Source of the DNA: Cephaloticoccus sp.
GTDB lineage: Bacteria; Verrucomicrobiota; Verrucomicrobiia; Opitutales; Opitutaceae
NCBI GenBank assembly: GCA_030833445.1
Contig: JAURHD010000001.1
Span: 202,552 to 266,551, forward strand
Length of the DNA stretch: 64,000 bases
Direction: 5' to 3'
The notes under the pieces are model-generated. The model was not told where the DNA came from and did not search any database. It was given only the letters and a program-made list of their open reading frames with translations. The position numbers were made by a program, and so were the translations under genes. Shown one piece after another: positions 34,086 to 42,104 of this stretch (its first letter is position 1; every line of letters starts with the position of its first letter).

Positions 34086-35027
34086 ATGAAGATTGTTGTT
34101 TTGGACGGGCATGTGCTCAACCCCGGTGACTTGGATTGGTCGGCCCTGCAGGCGCTCGGCTCCTGTGAAATCCACGACCGCACCCCGGCGGATCAGATCG
34201 TCGCCCGGGCGACCGGCGCCGATGTCGTGCTGACCAACAAGTGTCCCCTGTCCGCAGAAACGATTGCGCAACTGCCCGGCTTGAAGTTCATCGGTGTGCT
34301 CGCAACCGGTTACAATGTGGTCGATGTCGCCGCGGCCAAGACACGCGGCATCGCGGTCAGCAATGTGCCGATCTACGGCACGAAGTCCGTCGCCCAGCAT
34401 GTCTTTGCCTTGATCCTGGAGCATACGCAGCACGTCGGCGCCCACGCCGCGGCGGTGCAAGCAGGGCGCTGGAGCCGCAATCCCGATTGGTGTTTCTGGG
34501 ACTCCCCGTTGGTCGAGCTCGATGGACGCGTGCTGGGGATTGTCGGCTATGGCCGCATCGGCCAGGCGGTGTCGGACTTGGGCCGGGCCTTTGGCATGCA
34601 GGTGATTGTCCACTCGCGCAGTGCCAAGCCCGGGGTGGAGCAGGTGGGGCTCGATGAACTTTTTCAACGCAGCGACGTGGTTTCGCTGCACTGTCCGCTG
34701 ACTCCCGAAACCGAAGGGCTCGTGAATGCCGCGCGCCTTGGTTTGATGAAGCGCACGGCGTTGCTGGTGAACACCGGCCGCGGGCCGCTGGTCGTCGAGG
34801 CCGACCTCGCCGCCACCTTGAACGCCGGACTGATCGGCGGCGCGGCACTGGACGTCTTGTCCACCGAGCCGCCCAAACCCGACAATCCGTTGCCCACCGC
34901 CAAGAACTGTTTGGTGACGCCACACTTGGCATGGGCGACGCATGCGGCACGCAGCCGGTTGCTCAACACCGTCGTGGCCAACGTCCGCGCCTTCATCGAC
35001 GGTTCCCCGCAGAACGTGGTGAACTGA
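34086..35027 (+). CDS. D-2-hydroxyacid dehydrogenase (glycerate/hydroxypyruvate type)
   Basis: This 313-residue NAD(P)-dependent enzyme interconverts 2-hydroxyacids and 2-oxoacids. It has the cofactor loop LGIVGYGRIGQAVSDLGRAF, the catalytic arginine in NTGRGPLVVEADL, the acidic residue in DVLSTEPPKPDNPL and the histidine in TPHLAWAT, in family order. It matches the hydroxypyruvate reductase group by length and motif. The start MKIVVLDGHVLNPGD is chosen, dropping four upstream residues. It stands alone between a scar region and the amidoligase operon. The stop is followed within 7 bases by a palindromic repeat. Confidence 0.93.
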   Translation: MKIVVLDGHVLNPGDLDWSALQALGSCEIHDRTPADQIVARATGADVVLTNKCPLSAETIAQLPGLKFIGVLATGYNVVDVAAAKTRGIAVSNVPIYGTKSVAQHVFALILEHTQHVGAHAAAVQAGRWSRNPDWCFWDSPLVELDGRVLGIVGYGRIGQAVSDLGRAFGMQVIVHSRSAKPGVEQVGLDELFQRSDVVSLHCPLTPETEGLVNAARLGLMKRTALLVNTGRGPLVVEADLAATLNAGLIGGAALDVLSTEPPKPDNPLPTAKNCLVTPHLAWATHAARSRLLNTVVANVRAFIDGSPQNVVN

Positions 35028-35033
35028 ACTGTA

Positions 35034-35056
35034 GGGCGGGATCGCTGATCCCGCTT
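35034..35056 (+). repeat. Palindromic repeat (GCGGGATC), second copy
   Basis: GCGGGATC (35036-35043) and GATCCCGC (35047-35054) form an 8-bp stem around GCT. It directly follows the D-2-hydroxyacid dehydrogenase stop and shares ACTGTAGGGCGGGATCGC with the copy that ends the GH51 gene (30832-30853). Both copies are in sense orientation to the upstream gene, so they could act as transcript ends, though no U-run follows. Confidence 0.8.
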
Positions 35057-35092
35057 GGGCACATGGTGGAGCGGATTGACCCCAATTCGCTC

Positions 35093-35113
35093 GGCGCGTT
35101 GAGTCAACGCGCC
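35093..35113. repeat. Perfect palindrome GGCGCGTTGA-G-TCAACGCGCC
   Basis: GGCGCGTTGA (35093-35102) and TCAACGCGCC (35104-35113) form a 10-bp perfect inverted repeat with a one-base centre. It lies between the preceding repeat and the C39-like gene. It looks like an intergenic repeat type I recall in Verrucomicrobia. Confidence 0.75.
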
Positions 35114-35199
35114 CCACCCAAGCCAGCCCCTCGGCGACGCCAGCCATTCACCGCGCCGCGCTTGCGTGCGGGCCGGCCGTGGCATCATGCTGGGTTTTT

Positions 35200-35940
35200 A
35201 TGCCCGCCACCCGCAAACCCAAACGTCACCAGCTGGAGCTGACAATGCTCGCCCAGCCGGACGACACAACCTGCGGGCCGACCTGCCTGCAGGCGGTCTA
35301 CCGCTACTGGGGGGAGAAAGTGGGCCTGCCCGAGGTCATCGCCTCGGTGCCGAAACTCGAAACCGGCGGCACGCTAGGCGTGTTGCTGGGCATCGATGCG
35401 CTCAAGCGCGGCTACCGCGTCGAACTCATCACTTACAATCTGCAGGTCTTCGATCCCACTTGGTTTACCAATCCTGACACGGATCTGGCCGCCAAGCTCG
35501 AGGCGCAGGCGAAGGCGAAGACCTCACAGAAACTGCGACTCGCCTGCCAGGCCTACGTTGAGTTCCTCCAACTCGGTGGTGTGGTGCGCGCGGCCGTGCT
35601 CAGCGGTTCGCTGATCCGCAAGCAGCTCAATCGTAATGTGCCGATCCTGACGGGGCTCAGCTCGACCAATCTGTATCAGGCCTCGCGCGAATATGGACCT
35701 GAGGACGAGGACGATGATGTGCGTGGCAGTCCATCGGGGCATTTCGTGGTCTTGAGTGGTTATGACCGCAAACTCCGCCAGGTGCACATCCATGATCCGT
35801 TGCAGGCGAACCCGCATTCGCCGACGCGCCGTTATTCCATCAACATCGACCGGGTGATTAACTCCATCCTGCTCGGAGTGCTGACCTACGATGCCAATTT
35901 GCTGATGATCGAACCTCCGTCCGAAGCAACCCATGCCTAG
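35200..35940 (+). CDS. C39-like papain-fold peptidase of an amidoligase operon
   Basis: This 246-residue protein has the C39-type catalytic triad: C25 in DDTTCGPTCLQAVY, H181 in SGHFVVLSGYD and D199 in VHIHDPL. There is no signal peptide or ABC module, so it is a cytoplasmic C39-like peptidase or transglutaminase-like enzyme rather than a bacteriocin exporter. The start MPATRKPKRH is preferred; an ATG at 35179 adds seven residues. Its stop overlaps the RimK-like gene by 8 bases. In operons described by Iyer, Aravind and colleagues (2009) such peptidases pair with ATP-grasp and GCS2-type ligases; the peptide or conjugate is unknown. Confidence 0.85.
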   Translation: MPATRKPKRHQLELTMLAQPDDTTCGPTCLQAVYRYWGEKVGLPEVIASVPKLETGGTLGVLLGIDALKRGYRVELITYNLQVFDPTWFTNPDTDLAAKLEAQAKAKTSQKLRLACQAYVEFLQLGGVVRAAVLSGSLIRKQLNRNVPILTGLSSTNLYQASREYGPEDEDDDVRGSPSGHFVVLSGYDRKLRQVHIHDPLQANPHSPTRRYSINIDRVINSILLGVLTYDANLLMIEPPSEATHA

Positions 35941-37405
35941 CCTCATTGTCGTCAATAATCCGGACCGCTGGCCGTTTGATATTCCCGGCGTCGAAGTCGT
36001 CGCGGCGCGCGCCTACCTGACCGATCGCCGCTACACCACGCTGCGGCATGTGCAGGTGTTCAACCTCTGCCGATCCTATGGTTACCAGTCCGTGGGCTAC
36101 TACGTTTCGCTGCTCGCCGAGGCGCGCGGCCACCGGCCCCAGCCGAGCCTCTCCACCATCCAGGATCTGAAGTCGCCGGTCGTCGCGCGTATACTTTCCG
36201 AGGAACTCGACGAGCTCATCCAAAAGTCGCTGGCCCCGATCAAGGGCGATAGCTTTACGCTCAGCATCTACTTCGCGCGCAACATGGCGAAGACCTACGA
36301 CCGGCTGAGCCTGCAGCTCTACAACCAGTTTCAGTCGCCCTTGCTGCGGGCCCAATTCCTCCGGCGCGACGATCGTTGGGAAATGCGCGACATCAGCCCC
36401 GTGGCCGCGAGTGAAATCCCTGAGAATCACCGGCCCTTCGTCGCGGACGTGGCGCGTCAATTCATCGAAGGCCGCCGTCCGGCCAAACCACGCCGCACCC
36501 CCCCGCGCTACCATCTCGCGATTCTCTACGATCAGGCGGAGGACAACACGCCGTCGAATTTCAAGGCCATCCAGAAATTCATCAAGGCCGCGGACGCGTT
36601 CGATGTCGCCGCCGAGGTGATCACGCGTGACGATTATGCGCGGTTGGGCGAATTCGATGCACTCTTCATTCGCCAGACCACCGCGGTGAATCACTTCACC
36701 TTCCGCTTTGCCAGCCGGGCCGAGGCCGAGGGCCTCGTGGTGATCGACGATTCACGCTCGATCCTGCGCTGCACCAACAAGGTCTACCTTGCTGAACTGC
36801 TCGAACGGCACGACATCCTTTCACCCAAGACGATCATCGTGCACCGCGACAACCTCGACAGCGTGTGCGCCGAACTGGGTTTTCCGATTATTCTCAAGCA
36901 GCCCGACAGCGCGTTTTCGCTGGGCGTAAAAAAGGTGAAGACCCGCGAGGAATTTGATGCGCAGGTGGACGAACTTTTTGAGAAAACCGAACTGCTGGTC
37001 GCGCAGGAATTTCTCCAGACCGATTTCGACTGGCGCATCGGTGTGCTCGATCGCAAGCCGATCTACGCCTGCAAATACTTCATGGCGCGCAAGCATTGGC
37101 AGATCATCGCCAATGCCGCCGATGGCGATGCCGATTACGGCAAGGTCGAGGCAGTGCCACTGGAGCTCGTGCCACAGCAGGTCGTGCGCACGGCGGTCAA
37201 GGCGGCCGACCTGATCGGCGACGGACTCTATGGCGTCGATCTGAAACAGATGGGCCGGCAGTGCTGCGTGATCGAGGTCAACGACAACCCGAGTATTGAT
37301 GCCGGTTACGAGGACGTCCTGCTCAAGGACAGTCTTTACGAGCGCATCATGGAAGTTTTTGTCCGCCGCATCGAGAAACAGAAGGAACGCCGCTCCGAGG
37401 ACTGA
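35933..37405 (+). CDS. RimK-like ATP-grasp ligase with extra N-terminal domain
   Basis: This 490-residue ATP-dependent carboxylate-amine ligase has an N-terminal RLAN-type domain (about residues 1-190) ahead of a RimK-like linker and ATP-grasp domain (about 200-480). The ATP-grasp signatures are IILKQPDSAFSLGVKKV (nucleotide-binding strand), FDWRIGVLDRKPIYACKYF, and the metal-binding E-V-N-D-N-P-S-I-D near residue 451. RimK itself adds glutamate to ribosomal S6; the RLAN form is a distinct branch whose substrate is unknown. It overlaps the C39-like gene by 8 bases and is followed by the GCS2-like gene after 3 bases, so all three are one operon. Confidence 0.92.
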   Translation: MPSLIVVNNPDRWPFDIPGVEVVAARAYLTDRRYTTLRHVQVFNLCRSYGYQSVGYYVSLLAEARGHRPQPSLSTIQDLKSPVVARILSEELDELIQKSLAPIKGDSFTLSIYFARNMAKTYDRLSLQLYNQFQSPLLRAQFLRRDDRWEMRDISPVAASEIPENHRPFVADVARQFIEGRRPAKPRRTPPRYHLAILYDQAEDNTPSNFKAIQKFIKAADAFDVAAEVITRDDYARLGEFDALFIRQTTAVNHFTFRFASRAEAEGLVVIDDSRSILRCTNKVYLAELLERHDILSPKTIIVHRDNLDSVCAELGFPIILKQPDSAFSLGVKKVKTREEFDAQVDELFEKTELLVAQEFLQTDFDWRIGVLDRKPIYACKYFMARKHWQIIANAADGDADYGKVEAVPLELVPQQVVRTAVKAADLIGDGLYGVDLKQMGRQCCVIEVNDNPSIDAGYEDVLLKDSLYERIMEVFVRRIEKQKERRSED

Positions 37406-37408
37406 GCT

Positions 37409-38641
37409 ATGCCGCGTTTTTCTCTCTTCGAACGCTTCGGCGTGGAACTTGAATACATGATCGTCTGGCGCGATGACCTGCGCATCGCCCCCTGGAGCGA
37501 CCGCGTGCTTATCGACGCCAAGGGCCGGCCGATCTCCGATATCGAGCGCGGGCCGGTTACTTGGTCCAACGAACTGACGGCGCATGTGATCGAATTGAAG
37601 ACCACCGATCCGGTGACTTCACTCGACGGTTATGCCGCGGCCTTTGCCGGGGAAGTGGCGGAGATCAACCGCCGCCTGGCCGCGCACGGCTCCATGTTGC
37701 TGCCCACCGCGATGCACCCGTTGATGCGACCCGAGGAATCGATGCTGTGGTCGCACGACAACAACGACATCTACGCGGCCTTTGACCGCATCTTCGATTG
37801 TCGTGGTCACGGCTGGTCGAATTTGCAGAGCGTGCATCTGAATCTGCCGTTTGCGGATGACGCGGAATTTGCGCGGCTGCACGCGGCCATCCGATTGGTG
37901 CTGCCGTTGCTCCCGGCGCTGGCGGCCTCGTCGCCGATCGTGGAAGGCGAAGTCACGGGCTATCCTGACAATCGGTTGGCCTATTATCGCAACAACTCCG
38001 CCAAGGTGCCGGAACTCTGCGGCCGGGTGATCCCCGAGCCGGTGTATTCCGAAGCGGATTATCACCGCGCGATTTTTGAACCGATTGGTCGGGCGCTGGC
38101 CCCGCATGATCCCACCGGCGTGCTGGAGCCGGCGTTCAGCAATTCTCGTGGCGCGATCGCCCGCTTTGAACGCGGTAGCATCGAGATCCGCCTGCTCGAT
38201 CTACAGGAATGCCCCGCGGCCGATCTCGCGATCGTGCGCACCGTCGTCGCGCTGTTGCGCGAACTCGTGGCCGAGACCTTGGTGCCATTGGCCGACCAAC
38301 AGGCCGCGACGGTGGATGAACTCTCCCCGGTGTTTCATGCCTCCGTGGAGCAGGGCGACGCGGCCGAAATCACGTCACCCATTTTACACCGGACCTTTGG
38401 TTGGTCGGAACTGGGCACGCCGACGGCCCATGAGCTTTGGTGCGCGGCGATGGCGCGGCTGCAACCGGTGGCTGAGGCGTCTCCCGCCGAGCAAACGGCC
38501 CAGCAAGTTTATGTGGAGCAGGGCACGCTTGCGCGGCGCATCACCGCAGCACTGGGATCTGCGCCTACCACGGAATCCATCACCGCACTTTACCGTCAGC
38601 TCGCCGCAGGTGCGCCTACGAACACGGTCTTTCGCGTTTAA
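37409..38641 (+). CDS. GCS2-like carboxylate-amine ligase
   Basis: This 410-residue protein has the glutamate-cysteine ligase family 2 (YbdK-like) fold. It has FGVELEYMIVWRDD (metal- and ATP-binding E-x-E, residues about 10-18), THVIELKTTDPV-type strand ASNELTAHVIELKTTD (about 50-66), LLPTAMHPLM near residue 92 and the ARFERGSIEIRLLDLQE C-terminal block. GCS2 enzymes join an amino acid to a glutamate or similar acceptor in an ATP-dependent way. It is the third gene of the operon. Likely the RimK-like and GCS2-like ligases build a peptide-type product that the C39-like enzyme trims or attaches; this is inference. Confidence 0.9.
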   Translation: MPRFSLFERFGVELEYMIVWRDDLRIAPWSDRVLIDAKGRPISDIERGPVTWSNELTAHVIELKTTDPVTSLDGYAAAFAGEVAEINRRLAAHGSMLLPTAMHPLMRPEESMLWSHDNNDIYAAFDRIFDCRGHGWSNLQSVHLNLPFADDAEFARLHAAIRLVLPLLPALAASSPIVEGEVTGYPDNRLAYYRNNSAKVPELCGRVIPEPVYSEADYHRAIFEPIGRALAPHDPTGVLEPAFSNSRGAIARFERGSIEIRLLDLQECPAADLAIVRTVVALLRELVAETLVPLADQQAATVDELSPVFHASVEQGDAAEITSPILHRTFGWSELGTPTAHELWCAAMARLQPVAEASPAEQTAQQVYVEQGTLARRITAALGSAPTTESITALYRQLAAGAPTNTVFRV

Positions 38642-38654
38642 CGCCGTCAGTGCG

Positions 38655-39656
38655 TTACTTGATTTGCACTCGTGCGCCGGTGCGCAGGGATTCGAAGCAG
38701 GCTAGGTTGAAGCGCACGGCTTGGATGCCTTCCTCAAGGGTGGCGAGCGGCGTGGGCTTGCCTTCGCAGGTATCGAGAAAGTCATTGGCTTGAATCGCGA
38801 ACGGACCGTCGCGGCCGAGCGGTTCAAACGTTTCCCAAGTCCACTCGGTTTCGCCGAGCGCCATCCGGCCCCAGCGACTATGGTGAAACTCCACCTTTAC
38901 GCTGCCGCCCGGACAATTGAACTGCATCGTGGCCTCGTTGGGGGCTTGGAATTGGTTGAGCGTATACGTGAGGATCGCGCCGTCCCGGGTGCGGGTGGTA
39001 ACGGCCACGGTGTCCTCCACCTCGACGCCGTCGAGCACCTGATGTCCCGCGTCGCACATCACTGACGCTGTCGGTCCGGTCAGCCATTCCGTCAGGTTGA
39101 ACATGTGCGTGATCGCATCCTGAATCGCTCCGCCGCCCTGGGCGTGGTTGTTGTAATAAATCTCGCGGTAGGCGGGACGGAAGGTCGGAAAGTGCTGGCC
39201 GGAAATAATTGTCGCCGCGCGCACCGGGCCGAATTTGCCACTCTCTAGAAACGACTTGGCCGCTCGCACTTCGGGTCGGCTGTGCTGCACATAAGCGATG
39301 CGGCAGACCTTGCCGCTGGATGCAGACGTGGCGGAGAGTTGATCCATGCCTTCGAGGGAAAGGGATAATGGTTTCTCGATCAGGCAGTGTTTGCCGGCCG
39401 CCAGCACCTTGGTCGCAATGGCGACGTGGCTCGGTGCCGGGGTGGCGACCAGCACCGCGGTTACCTCGGGATTGGCGAGTGCTTCCGTCCAATCGGCGGC
39501 GATGGCGGCGCCGTGCTTCTCCGCCATGGCGGCCAGGATGGCGGGGCGATTGTCGCAGGCGATGACCTTGCAGCGTCCGGTGGCTTGGAAATTGCGCAGG
39601 TGACGTTCACCGATACTGCCGCAGCCGATGATGAGAATGGTGGGTTGGGTGCTCAT
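38655..39656 (-). CDS. Gfo/Idh/MocA family oxidoreductase
   Basis: This 333-residue NAD(P)-dependent oxidoreductase has the Rossmann motif IIGCGSIGERHLRN (residues about 7-20), then the sugar-oxidoreductase motif CLIEKPLSLSLE with the key EKP, and the C-terminal alpha/beta domain. It converges on the GCS2-like gene with 13 bases between stops. Substrate is unknown; the family acts on sugars, inositols and polyols. The start MSTQPTILIIGCG is chosen, dropping 18 upstream residues without similarity. It may be the last gene of the minus-strand run that starts at the Gfo/Idh gene at 43060. Confidence 0.9.
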   Translation of the reverse strand: MSTQPTILIIGCGSIGERHLRNFQATGRCKVIACDNRPAILAAMAEKHGAAIAADWTEALANPEVTAVLVATPAPSHVAIATKVLAAGKHCLIEKPLSLSLEGMDQLSATSASSGKVCRIAYVQHSRPEVRAAKSFLESGKFGPVRAATIISGQHFPTFRPAYREIYYNNHAQGGGAIQDAITHMFNLTEWLTGPTASVMCDAGHQVLDGVEVEDTVAVTTRTRDGAILTYTLNQFQAPNEATMQFNCPGGSVKVEFHHSRWGRMALGETEWTWETFEPLGRDGPFAIQANDFLDTCEGKPTPLATLEEGIQAVRFNLACFESLRTGARVQIK

Positions 39657-39743
39657 GGGAGAAAGTGCCAATCGGGGAAGAGAATGTTTCGGAGATGAAA
39701 CGTGGCTCAAGCTGCCGGCATCGGTTTCAAAAAGAGGCCGGAC

Positions 39744-40520
39744 TTACCAGGTAGTCCATCCGCCGTCGACCGGGAGGTTCTGGCCGGTGACAAAGGAGGC
39801 TCCGTCAGACAGCAGGAAGCAGACGGGGCCGACGATTTCTTGATTGCGGCCGATCCGGCCGAGCAGCGTGCGTTGGCCGATGCTGGCCACGAATTCGGGT
39901 TCCGCCGCTTGCACCGCCGGGCTGGGAAACGGGCCGGGGGCGATGGTGTTGCACCGGATGCCGTCATGGCCGTAGTGCATCGCGAAGTAGCGCGACAATT
40001 GGATCATGCCCGCCTTGCTCACCCCGTAGTCGATCGGATTGGGCTTCATCTTGCCGCGATAGAGGTGTTTGTCCGGGGCGACGACGCCATACATGCTGGA
40101 GAACAGCACGAAGCTGCCGCCACCGCGGGGTATCATCACCGCGGCGAGTTCACGGCAGAGCACGAAGGTCGGCACCAGCGAACGGTCGAGCGTGGCCTGA
40201 AAAGTTTCCGCCGGCAGTTCCTCCAAGGTCAGTCCACTTGAGCTGGCCAGGGCGAGATGCACGAGCCCATCGGGCACGCCATGCTCCGCGATAAGATTGG
40301 CTACCGCGGTCGGCAGCGTCGCCGCGTTGTTGACGTCAAGTTCGACGGGCGTGGTGCGGGTGAGTTTCTGTTTGGCGACGAGCTCGGCGGCCTTGCCCGG
40401 TAGATCGAGGCAGACCACGCGGGCGCCTTCCGCGTCGAGGGTCGCCGTGATGGCGGAACCCAAATAACCGGCCCCGCCGGTGACCCAGATCAGTTTACCC
40501 TCAAGTGAGGACAGTTTCAT
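39744..40520 (-). CDS. Short-chain dehydrogenase/reductase, atypical
   Basis: This 258-residue SDR has the cofactor motif VTGGAGYLGSAI (residues about 12-24). The catalytic Y-x-x-x-K appears in IDYGVSKAGM. It lacks a classical N-N-A-G, having HLALASSSG at that place, so it may be an atypical SDR. It is NAD(P)-dependent with an unknown hydroxy substrate. Its ATG overlaps the stop of the next upstream gene (ATGA). It is one of a minus-strand series with another SDR, an HpcH aldolase and a Gfo/Idh gene. By context the series probably degrades a sugar acid. Confidence 0.88.
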   Translation of the reverse strand: MKLSSLEGKLIWVTGGAGYLGSAITATLDAEGARVVCLDLPGKAAELVAKQKLTRTTPVELDVNNAATLPTAVANLIAEHGVPDGLVHLALASSSGLTLEELPAETFQATLDRSLVPTFVLCRELAAVMIPRGGGSFVLFSSMYGVVAPDKHLYRGKMKPNPIDYGVSKAGMIQLSRYFAMHYGHDGIRCNTIAPGPFPSPAVQAAEPEFVASIGQRTLLGRIGRNQEIVGPVCFLLSDGASFVTGQNLPVDGGWTTW

Positions 40521-41305
40521 TTTGAAGTGTAGCCGCCGTCGACCGGGATGTTCACCCCGGTGATATAGCTCGAGGCATCGCTGAGTAGGAAGATGACTGC
40601 ACCGTTGATCTCGTCGGGGTTGGCCATGCGCCCGAGCATCGTCATCTTGCCGTAGCGCTCGAGAAAGGCATCCGCCTGCGGGCTTTCCGGATTGTAGATG
40701 CCGCCGGGCGAGACGGCGTTGCAGCGCACCTTCTTCAGGCCGAAGTAGGAGGCGTAGAAGCGCGTCATATTGATCATGCCCGCCTTGTGGAAAAAGTAGT
40801 CCGGCATCGCCGACATCGCGGTGCCGGTATAGTTGTGCGGGTTGGGACCAACCATACCCATCATCGAGGAAATGCTCACGATGCTGCCGCCGGTCTCTTG
40901 CTGCCCCATCGTCTCGGCAAACGCATTCAACGTCAGATAATAGCCGGTGGCATTGGTCTCCATCGAATTGCGCCATTCCTCGGCGTGCGGCTTTTCACCC
41001 TTCATCGGCCGGCTCACCGTATTGTAAACGAGGCCATCCACCCGGCCGTGTTTCGCCAGAGCGGCGGCGCGAAAAGCCAGGACCGACTCTTCCGAACTCA
41101 CGATAAGCGGATGAACCTGCACCTCGACCCCGGCCGCCTTGGCACGTTCGAGTTCCGGTCCGTATTTGGCCGGATCGCGCGTGCCTACTATCAGCGTTGC
41201 CCCGGCTTGGCCGATGGCCTTGACGAGCTCACGGCCGAGGAGGCCGGTGCCGCCGCATTGCACGACGACTTTGCCTTGGAGGGAGAAGTTGGTGGCTTCA
41301 GACAT
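40517..41305 (-). CDS. Short-chain dehydrogenase/reductase
   Basis: This 262-residue SDR has a modified cofactor motif CGGTGLLGRE (residues about 17-27) instead of T-G-x-x-x-G-I-G, serine in SISSMMGMVG and the catalytic Y-F-F-H-K in DYFFHKAG. The tail YITGVNIPVDGGYTSK is the family C-terminus. It is coupled to the preceding and following genes by overlap, 4 bases with the SDR downstream and 8 with the HpcH aldolase gene upstream. Function follows the neighbours: probably oxidation of a sugar or hydroxyacid intermediate. Confidence 0.88.
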   Translation of the reverse strand: MSEATNFSLQGKVVVQCGGTGLLGRELVKAIGQAGATLIVGTRDPAKYGPELERAKAAGVEVQVHPLIVSSEESVLAFRAAALAKHGRVDGLVYNTVSRPMKGEKPHAEEWRNSMETNATGYYLTLNAFAETMGQQETGGSIVSISSMMGMVGPNPHNYTGTAMSAMPDYFFHKAGMINMTRFYASYFGLKKVRCNAVSPGGIYNPESPQADAFLERYGKMTMLGRMANPDEINGAVIFLLSDASSYITGVNIPVDGGYTSK

Positions 41306-42104
41306 AAGGGGAGGGGTGGGCCATGGCGGCTGGCGTTTTGCCCGCCATCAGCTCCAGCCGCTGCTTGCACCATGTGCTCATGGCGCCGACATCCGAACCG
41401 AGGTTGAAGACCATGTGACCTTCCGCGGCGAGTTGGTCGAAGGGCACATAGAGTCCCGAGACCATCATGAATTTGCCGTGGGCCTTGGCGGCCTTGGCCA
41501 CGCGTAACCGGGCGGTGGTGACTTCTTCGCAAGTCAGATCGCCGGCCTTGCCGATGCGGTGACTGAAATCGCCGGGGCCAAAGAGGAAACCGTCGAAGCC
41601 GGGCACGGCGGCGATTTTTTCCACCTGCTCCAACCCTTCGGGGGACTCGATCTGGAACAACAGGATCTTCTCGGTGTTGCTGTTCTCGATGTAATCTTTC
41701 ATCGGCACCATGCAGTAGGCGCCGTCCGTATTGCCGCCATCGAGCGCACGCTTGCCGATGGGATGAAAGCGCGTCCACTCCACGATTTTCTTCGCCTCGG
41801 CTTCGCTTTCGACGTGGGGCACCACGATGCCGGTCGCTCCGGCTTCAAACGGACGGATGTAGTCGCTGTAGCTGCCCTTGGCCACGCGCACGAGGGTATC
41901 GACATCATGCAAGCGGGCGGCGCGGATCGCGTGCTCCAGATTGACCCAATCACCCGGCACGTGCTCCTGGCACAGCCAGAGGGCATCAATGCCCGAGATG
42001 CCGACAATCTCCGCAATCCGCGGGTCGGTCAGGTTGAGCTTCATCGTGGAGACGAAGCGATTAGCGCGGAGCTGGCGGAGGATACGGCTGGGGCGAAGTT
42101 GCAT
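41298..42104 (-). CDS. HpcH/HpaI family aldolase
   Basis: This 268-residue class II metal-dependent aldolase splits 2-keto-3-deoxy acids into pyruvate and an aldehyde. It has the family motifs VRVAKG, FQIESPEGLEQVEKIAAVPG (metal-binding E) and DGFLFGPGDFSHRIG (metal-binding D). The HpcH/HpaI group includes 2-keto-3-deoxy-rhamnonate aldolase. The start MQLRPSRILRQLR overlaps the stop of the upstream Gfo/Idh gene (TAATG). With two SDRs and a Gfo/Idh gene in the same unit, a non-phosphorylating sugar-acid pathway is likely, which is inference. Confidence 0.9.
   Translation of the reverse strand: MQLRPSRILRQLRANRFVSTMKLNLTDPRIAEIVGISGIDALWLCQEHVPGDWVNLEHAIRAARLHDVDTLVRVAKGSYSDYIRPFEAGATGIVVPHVESEAEAKKIVEWTRFHPIGKRALDGGNTDGAYCMVPMKDYIENSNTEKILLFQIESPEGLEQVEKIAAVPGFDGFLFGPGDFSHRIGKAGDLTCEEVTTARLRVAKAAKAHGKFMMVSGLYVPFDQLAAEGHMVFNLGSDVGAMSTWCKQRLELMAGKTPAAMAHPSPYV

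Noticed and set aside
33987-35147. A 386-residue minus-strand open frame
   Set aside because: It covers the D-2-hydroxyacid dehydrogenase in antisense and shows no family pattern.
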